Positions 57,675 to 64,000 of a stretch of DNA of 64,000 nt are shown piece after piece. The stretch covers positions 112,353,001-112,417,000 of the forward strand of contig CM075344.1 in NCBI GenBank assembly GCA_037693485.1. Direction: 5' to 3'. The first letter of the stretch is position 1. Every line of letters begins with the position of its first letter. A program made the position numbers and the translations under genes. This stretch comes from Kitagawia praeruptora (Eukaryota; Streptophyta; Magnoliopsida; Apiales; Apiaceae). The notes under the pieces were generated by a model that was given only the letters and a program-made list of their open reading frames with translations, was not told the origin of the DNA and made no database searches.

Positions 57675-59041
57675 ATGCTACGCCACTTTGTTCTCCTATT
57701 ATTACCATTAATCTATGCATCCACTCAACCCCAACTCGTTAATTCACACGAAGAAAAAGGTGAGTGGAGCTGCGACTCACCCTCTGATATCCGAGTCAAT
57801 GCAGAGTTCAGGCCTGGAATAGTCACTCTCGATGGACATGCTGATGATTGGAAAAACATTAATGGGTATGAATTTCCTCTTCTTATTGCTGTAGACCCAG
57901 ATCCTGAAAATGAATATAATGGTGGAAAAATGACTGTTAAGGTAAATATTTTCTTTTATTATGTGTGCGTATGTGTTATGAGTATTTTTTTAAAAGACTC
58001 AAGATCTTTTTACTTTTAAATTGTAATGATGTTAGTGTAGTGCAAATTTTAATTATTTTGTGGAAATTAATGTGACTAGGGTATGTTTGGTTTGGTTATT
58101 ATTAAAATGTTAAACATGATAACATATGTGTAGTAAAAATTGTTTGATTTGGTTTGGGAAAGCTTGGTTCTTGGTTTGAGCTTAGAAGTGTGAGATGTTC
58201 ATGTATGCTGATGAAATTTATATTTTTTTGTTGTTTGGAAGGCTTTACATGATGGTCATGATGTGTTCTTCTTGTTGCAAGTAGATGGAGACTATGCGTA
58301 CTCTAAAGGGTATGTTTTTATTTATTTTTCACTATTGTTTGGTAAAAATCGTATGCATTGTCTATGTTAAGATGCATGACAGTTTTTTAATTACACATGA
58401 TTACTACGATTATTACTAGTTTTATGTACATCCCGTTTGGTCAAGGTGCAATTTTTAAGGATGATGATAAACTGCCTTTCCATTTTACAGGACAGTAATT
58501 TCATACTAGTTCTTATTTGTTTTTATAACTCACTGCAGGAAAAGCACTGAGTGCCCGTCCGTAGCTCTTATGTTTCAAATCGGTGAAAATGCATCTTACC
58601 ATAGAGTGAGTTGTTCAGTACAACAATTTAATCGACATGAAGCTTGTTGTAAAACTTTAACTGTTCATGCATCACGATTTCAAAGTTATTGTTTTTTTTG
58701 TGTGTTATAAGATGGGTGGATGTGCGGAAGGGCCAGATACTTGCACTAGAAAGACTTGCCACGGACATGAAGTAGATGTCGTGCACTTTTTATTAGGAAC
58801 TGCTATACCAGGGCGACTCTATGGTGGCAATCCGGTGGACAACAGCCTTGGGTATGGAGGAGGGGACAGGTAATGCTATATGACTGAGTTTTATTCAATA
58901 AAGGGGCTGATGCAGATTGTTTTTGGACATAAATTCAATTGTTGTTGTCAGTGATTGTTTTCTCGAACAGGTTTGGCCATTTGGTTGATGTATATGCCTG
59001 GAACCCTCACTGCCGATATCTTGATGGTCTTGGTCCTTCAG
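57675..59041 (+). CDS. Secreted haem-binding (ethylbenzene-dehydrogenase-like) protein, 5' part
   Basis: Exons 57675-57941, 58242-58309, 58539-58605, 58712-58869 and 58971-59041 join in frame with GT-AG introns; the rest lies beyond the window. The first ATG gives a signal peptide (LRHFVLLLLPLIYAS), then EWSCDSPSDIRVNAEFRPG and TLDGHADDW, which open a domain I recognise from plant proteins annotated as ethylbenzene dehydrogenase-related, haem-binding. Later exons have HDVFFLLQVDGDY, ECPSVALMFQIGENA, MGGCAEGPDTCTRKTCHGHE and FGHLVDVYAWNPHCRYLDG. The four-Cys block may form disulfides. The biological role is unknown. Its fifth intron carries the copia element that follows. Confidence 0.75.
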
Positions 59042-59428
59042 GTACACTTGGTTTAGGCATTTAGTTGCTTTTATATTATCATCCACTTTTTCTGTTTCAA
59101 TTTTCAAGAAAGGAACTGCATTAATGACTTGGAAAGATAATTCAGAGACCAATGTAGTTGTGCAGCACTGACAGATACTTACATTGTGTAAATAGCTGGT
59201 TTCGTAACGCAAGGTCATTATGCTAGATTTAGGTTATCTTGATTCTTGAATAACTGGCTGAAAATTAGGGATTTGTTGCATGACAGAAATAGTAGCTGTT
59301 TGCGAGTGGTGTGCTTAATGCAAAGTTGCAGTAAAATCTTTAATTCCTACTTATTATCATGTTATGTAAATTGTAAGGTTGCAAGGATTAACTCTCAAGA
59401 CTTATCCTGAAGTACCAGAATCATAATA

Positions 59429-59620
59429 TGTTAACAATATAGCATACTAAGAGTTTACAGAAGAAGAAGTGTTTTATATATGTTGTATTTATTACAATGC
59501 AAAGCTCCTATATTTATAGTAGAAGCAACACACCAATAGTCATGGAGGTGCCTAACTAACTATGACTATGCTGTGTTGTTAAAGTCTAAGACGGTGCCTA
59601 ATATGTTGACAATGTTGACA
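59429..59620 (-). repeat. 3' LTR and polypurine tract of the second copia element
   Basis: The LTR runs TGTTAACAATATAGC...AATGTTGACA, 192 bp, with TGTTAACA-like inverted ends. Next to it the minus strand has TTGAGGGGGAG (59621-59631), the polypurine tract, which overlaps the stop codon of the polyprotein. The partner LTR is not in the window, so the ends rest on terminal pattern and tract. Confidence 0.83.
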
Positions 59621-59627
59621 CTCCCCC

Positions 59628-62553
59628 TCAAGTTGATGCATATATATCACTCATGCCCAACTTGCCAATAAGTGGATGAAGCATCTTCTGATTTAAACCT
59701 TTGGTAAATATGTCAGCTATCTGGTCCTCTAAAGTGAATACCAATGGTATCATTATTGATCTTCTCTTTTATGAAGTGTCGATCAATTTCGATATGTTTG
59801 GTCCGATCATGTTGAACTGGATTATGTGCAATGGCAATAGCAGCTTTGTTATCACAATGCAGCTTCATTGGAGTTGCAGATGCAAGTCCCAATTCTTCTA
59901 GGAACAATCTTATCCACAATAATTCACGTACACCTTTAGCCATGGCTCTATACTCTGCCTCAGCACTAGATAAGGCAACCACATGTTGTTTCTTGCTTCG
60001 CCAAGTAACCAAATTGCCACCAACAAATGTACAATATCCTGAAGTAGATCGTCTATCGTCTTGACATCCGGCCCAATCTGCATCTGTATAGCTTTCAACC
60101 CCGAGATGACTGTTTTTAGTAAACATTACTCCTTTTCCAGGAGTAGCCTTAAGATACCTTAATATCATATAAACTGCATCCAAATGTGGTTGACGAGGAT
60201 CATGCATATACCTACTAACAATTCCCACTGCATATGATATGTCTGGCCTTGTATGTGCAAGGTAGATTAGTCGACCAACTAACCTTTGATATTGAGATTT
60301 CTCGACAATTTCACCAGCATCTCCACAAAGTTTATGATTTGCTTCTATTGGAGATTCTGCAGGTCTACATCCCAACATCCCTGTTTCATTCAGAAGATCA
60401 AGTGTATACTTCCGTTGTGAGAGGAAGATACCACCTGGACTTCTAGAGACCTCAATACCAAGGAAATACCGTAGCTTTCCTAAGTCCTTCATCTCGAATT
60501 CAGAGGCAAGCTTGCGTTTAACATTAGCAATCTCACAGGTGTCGTTGCCGGTGATCACAATATCATCGACATAAACAATCAACACTGTGATTTTTTCATC
60601 TCGTCTTTTTATGAACATGGTGTTATCTGAGTTGCTCTGTTTGTAGTCAAATTTAATCATTGCTCCCTGAAATTTGCCAAACCAGTCCCTTGGAGACTGT
60701 TTTAACCCATAAATAGTCTTCTTTAGCTTGCATATTTTTCCAATGGTCGCAGCTGTAGAAAAACCCGGTGGAACATCCATGTAAACCTCTTCTTTCAGGT
60801 CTCCATGTAAGAATGCATTTTTTACATCCAATTGCTGAAGTTCCCATCCAAGATTTGCTGCACATGATATCAAGACTCGAATAGAGGCCATCTTTGCTAC
60901 TGGAGCAAAAGTTTCCTGATAATCAATCCCGTAAGTTTGAGTATACCCTTTTGCTACAAGTCTCGCTTTGTACCTATCAATCAGCCCATTAGGTTTCTGT
61001 TTCACAGTGAATACCCATCTGCATCCTACTACCTTTCTTCCAGCGGGAAGATGAGTTAACTCCCAAGTGCCATTATGTTTCAAGGCATTCATTTCCTCCA
61101 TCATAGCATCTTTCCATTTAGGATCACATAAAGCATCCTGCCAAGTATGCGGAACAGAAACACTAGACAAGGATGATACAAAAGCAAGTGAAGATTGAGA
61201 TAATGCATTATAAGATACAAAGTTTGAGATAGGATGGTTAGTGCAAGAGCGTACACCCTTTCTTATAGCAATAGGAAGATCTAGAGTAGGATAAAGAGTA
61301 TTACCATTTTCTGGCTCAAACACAGGAGATGCAGGATCTGTCTCGAGGTCAGAGGTCTCTGGATGCGGTAAAGTGGTGATATCATTTCTTTTCCGCCTGG
61401 AATATGTAATCAAATCTGGAATATCCAATCTATTTAGATCATCTGACTCATTACTCGTATGTGGAGGAATAGATAACCTGTTTGAACTAGTGTTTGGAAT
61501 AGGTATATTAATAAATGGAAGTGTCTGTGACTCATCTGTTGCTTTACTATCAAGACTGTGTCGGTTTATCTCCCCCTGAAGCAAGGAGGAGGAACCCGGA
61601 GAAAAATAAGAAATGTTCTCCCAGAAACTAACATCATGACTGACAAATATGCGACGTGATGGAGGATGATAACATTTGTATCCCTTCTGAGTTGGTGAAT
61701 ACCCAATGAAAACGCAGCGGAGGGCCCGAGAGTCAAGTTTATCCCGAGAGGGAGCATGATTATAAACAAAAAATACACTCCCAAATACTCGAAGGGGTAG
61801 TGGGTGTGAAGAAGGTGCAAGAACACAAGACAACGGTGTTTTAAATTTTAGGACACTAGAAGGAAGACGGTTTATAAGATATGCAGCAGTCATGACTGCC
61901 TCTCCCCAAAGATATTTGGGAACATGCATTGTTAACATAAGCGACCGAGCAACTTGTTGTAAGTGACCAATTTTCCTTTCTGCTACCCCATTCTGTTGAG
62001 AAGTTTTGACACACGAAGTTTGATGAATTATACCACATGTGTCCAAATAAGATATAAACGGGCCTCCATATTCAGTACCGTTATCACTCCGAAGAATTTT
62101 AACAGAAGCACTAAATTGTGTTTGTACCATGTGGTGAAAAGATTTAAAACACTCGAAAACTTCACTTTTTTGTTTAAGGAGATATACCCAAGTAAGCCTA
62201 GAATAACAATCAACAAAGACAACAAACCATCTATACCCATCATGTGTAGGATGTTTAAATGGACCCCAAACATCAGTATGAATAATAGAAAACAAAGTAG
62301 AACTTCTTTTATTTCTGGATGGATAAGATGATCTTTTATGTTTTGCTAGTTCACATGGTTCACAAAAGAAATCTTCCTTCTTACAGTGTTTTACTAAGGC
62401 AGGGAATAGATGTGTTAAAACACCAAAAGATGGATGACCTAACCGTCTATGCCACTGATACAAAGATTCAAAAGCAGAATTTAACTTGGATGACACCTGA
62501 TAAGTTGAGGGAGAAATAGAATTCCCTTCCATAACATAAAGTCCATCTACCAC
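59628..62553 (-). pseudogene. Copia integrase-reverse transcriptase-RNase H, nearly open
   Basis: The 946-residue frame (62553-59713) has the pre-integrase motif WHRRLGHPSFGVL, integrase HTDVWGPF, RSDNGTEYG and QQNGVAERK (complete Asp-Asp-Glu set), reverse transcriptase KARLVAKGYTQTYGIDY, LDVKNAFLHGDLKEEVYM and VYVDDIVITG, and RNase H DADWAGCQDDRRST, SSAEAEYRAM and CDNKAAIAIAHNP. Near 59725 a frameshift ends it early; the usual C-terminus (EDQIADIFTKGLNQKML) continues in another frame to a stop at 59628. Apart from this it looks functional. Confidence 0.88.
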
Positions 62554-62554
62554 T

Positions 62555-62986
62555 TTACCATTGCCAAGGACCTTGCCTGTCGCCAGATCCTGAAATACAC
62601 AGTGGGAGGAAAAAAAAGGTTACTGAACAATTAAGATTTTCAGTAATACGTTGAACAGATAATAAGTTTGCTGTTAAGGAGGGAACATGTAACACATCAG
62701 ATAGTGGCAATGATGATGAGAGGCAGTGAGAAGTGCCTTGTCCATGAACAGGTACAATAGCTCCATTGGCAACACGAATATTGCCTGTTTCACCATTATA
62801 TGTTTCTAGGAAACTAGAATTTCCAGTCATATGTGCTGATGCTCCGGAATCAATAATCCATGAATTATGACATTTATCGGAGGTAAAGTGACAAGATGTA
62901 CCTGCATGGGCAGAATTAGCTGTATGTGGAGTGGTGTTCATTTGTGACATTAATTGGCGGAGGGTGTTGACCTCTGAAGCAGTCAT
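62555..62986 (-). pseudogene. Copia protease region, in its own frame
   Basis: The 143-residue frame contains CHNSWIIDSGASAHMTG, the Asp-Ser-Gly active site of the copia protease, and LPLSDVLHVPSLTANLLSVQ. It overlaps the gag frame by a few bases and shifts again before integrase (about 62555-62640), so two frameshifts lie in what should be a continuous polyprotein. Whether the first is a programmed shift or a mutation cannot be decided; the second looks like decay. Confidence 0.8.
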
Positions 62987-63975
62987 CGTCCTGTTGAAGA
63001 ATAAGACTCACATTCTGATGCAGCATGATGAGCACTAAAGGGAATACCTCTACCCGTGCTTCTGCCAGATGAGACACCACGGTAACCACCTCGGCCACGC
63101 CCTCCTCGTCCTCGAATTCTGAGATGAGGGTGCAGGGTAAAACATGTTTCACGAGTGTGGTTTAACTTCTTGCAGTAGTCACATTGAAGACTGGATTTTT
63201 CACCCATTAAAGCCATTGGTATCTGTTCAGGTTGTTCTGGCTCAGATTGCTGAACATTTCCAGTTAAGAGTGCAGATCGTTCAGAAGAGACGACCGGAGC
63301 CATGCTTTGCTTTCGACTTTCCTCTAATCTGACACGACCATAGGCTTCTTCTACTGTAGGAAATGGAATTTGTCCGATAAGTTGATTTTTTATTGAATCA
63401 TACTCATCAGACAATCCATCAAGAAACTTCATCACTTTCTCTACAGTCATCATCTTTTGATATTTTTCTTGATCTTCAGCATGTTTACACTCAAATATAG
63501 TGTAATGTCCCAATTCACTCCATAATGATGTAAGCTCAGAATAATACTGAGCTAATGTGTGGCTTCCCTGAGCCAATGCCCACATCTTCCGTTTGATCTC
63601 AAATTGCTTGGCTACATTTCCGGAGAAGGAATACGTCCGAGTGAGAGAATTCCACACATCTTCAGCGGTATCAATGAAGATATATGTTTTTCGAATATCA
63701 ACCTCCATAGAGTTAGATAGCAATGAACACACCATGGCATTTTCAGATTCCCAATCATCGAAAGTAGTATCACTTTCCAAAGGTTGTTTGGCTTTCCCAT
63801 TGATATATTTCATCATTCTATGAGATTTAAGTGCCATTGTACAAGCTTTGGACCATTCCAGAAAATTCTTTCCGTTGAATTTAGGGCTTACATACGGAGT
63901 ACTATGAAATCCGGACTTACCGCTGGTTACAGTAGTATTGTCGATTGTGACTGACGAATCGACCACTTCCGCCAT
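62983..63975 (-). CDS. Copia gag protein
   Basis: The 330-residue frame starts at an ATG at 63975. It contains FNGKNFLEWSKACTMALKSH, MVCSLLSNSMEVDI, VWNSLTRTYSFSGN and FLDGLSDEYDSIKNQLIGQI, the conserved order of the plant copia gag domain, then a zinc knuckle CDYCKKLNHTRETC (about 272-285) and a Gly/Arg-rich RNA-binding tail. It assembles the particle around element RNA. The frame ends at 62983, just inside the protease frame. Confidence 0.88.
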   Translation of the reverse strand: MAEVVDSSVTIDNTTVTSGKSGFHSTPYVSPKFNGKNFLEWSKACTMALKSHRMMKYINGKAKQPLESDTTFDDWESENAMVCSLLSNSMEVDIRKTYIFIDTAEDVWNSLTRTYSFSGNVAKQFEIKRKMWALAQGSHTLAQYYSELTSLWSELGHYTIFECKHAEDQEKYQKMMTVEKVMKFLDGLSDEYDSIKNQLIGQIPFPTVEEAYGRVRLEESRKQSMAPVVSSERSALLTGNVQQSEPEQPEQIPMALMGEKSSLQCDYCKKLNHTRETCFTLHPHLRIRGRGGRGRGGYRGVSSGRSTGRGIPFSAHHAASECESYSSTGR

Positions 63976-64000
63976 TTAAAAGAAAACGAATAAATATAGT

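Larger units (their letters stand above)
59429..64000 (-). mobile_element. Second Ty1/copia element, 5' end beyond the window
   Basis: The 3' LTR (59429-59620) and polypurine tract lie at the left. The coding region runs leftward from 63975 as gag, protease, integrase, reverse transcriptase and RNase H in three frames. The 5' LTR must lie right of 64000. It is antisense to the haem-binding gene and inserted in its fifth intron, which it enlarges by more than 4.5 kb. Confidence 0.9.

Noticed and set aside
1..64000. CRISPR arrays, bacterial operons or organelle inserts
   Set aside because: The arrays seen have no spacer pattern, and introns and transposon types are those of a plant nuclear genome; no plastid or mitochondrial gene was recognised.

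Overview
The window is plant nuclear DNA, and clearly eudicot-like: genes with GT-AG introns, an AT-rich background, and a dense nest of plant transposon families (Tat-lineage Ty3, Tork-type Ty1/copia, RRM-type L1 LINEs, Stowaway and Tourist MITEs, a hAT MITE, a CACTA end, a Helitron and an endogenous pararetrovirus). A divergent plastid aromatic prenyltransferase of the tocopherol/coumarin/flavonoid group hints at an asterid such as Apiaceae, but that is inference only.

Only two host genes are visible. (1) A plus-strand UbiA-type prenyltransferase at 36041-41080 has 11 or 12 exons that splice without a frame break; its last intron is swollen by a Stowaway MITE and a Helitron. (2) The 5' part of a plus-strand secreted haem-binding (ethylbenzene-dehydrogenase-like) protein starts at 57675. 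Its fifth intron contains a Ty1/copia element that runs off the right edge.

Layout. 1-4180: unassigned G-rich DNA, a hAT MITE (8-bp target duplication), a gag-only Ty3 element and a CACTA terminus. 4190-9319: broken minus-strand LINE. 11358-20118 (element 1) and 21246-33030 (element 2): two related Tat/Retand-like Ty3 elements on the minus strand. Both have palindromic tandem arrays near the 3' LTR; element 2 also carries a spliced antisense gene and a nested solo LTR. 33031-36040: AT-rich promoter-side DNA with a Stowaway MITE and an unclassified element rich in ATGCGT. 36041-41080: prenyltransferase gene. 42204-46965: nearly intact Tork-like copia element with near-identical LTRs, broken by one in-frame stop. 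47402-50484: 5'-truncated LINE with one in-frame stop and a poly(A) tail. 50857-51680: two MITEs. 51690-55700: decayed endogenous caulimovirid, split by a solo LTR. 56172-57458: Tourist-like and Stowaway MITEs. 57675-59041: haem-binding protein exons. 59429-64000: second copia element.

The most unusual part is element 2: its gag-pol is dead (reverse transcriptase core deleted, integrase Glu changed), yet an oppositely transcribed gene with its own TATA box and two clean introns sits between integrase and 3' LTR, next to an 80-bp palindrome-rich array. All coordinates were read by eye and may be off by a base or two.
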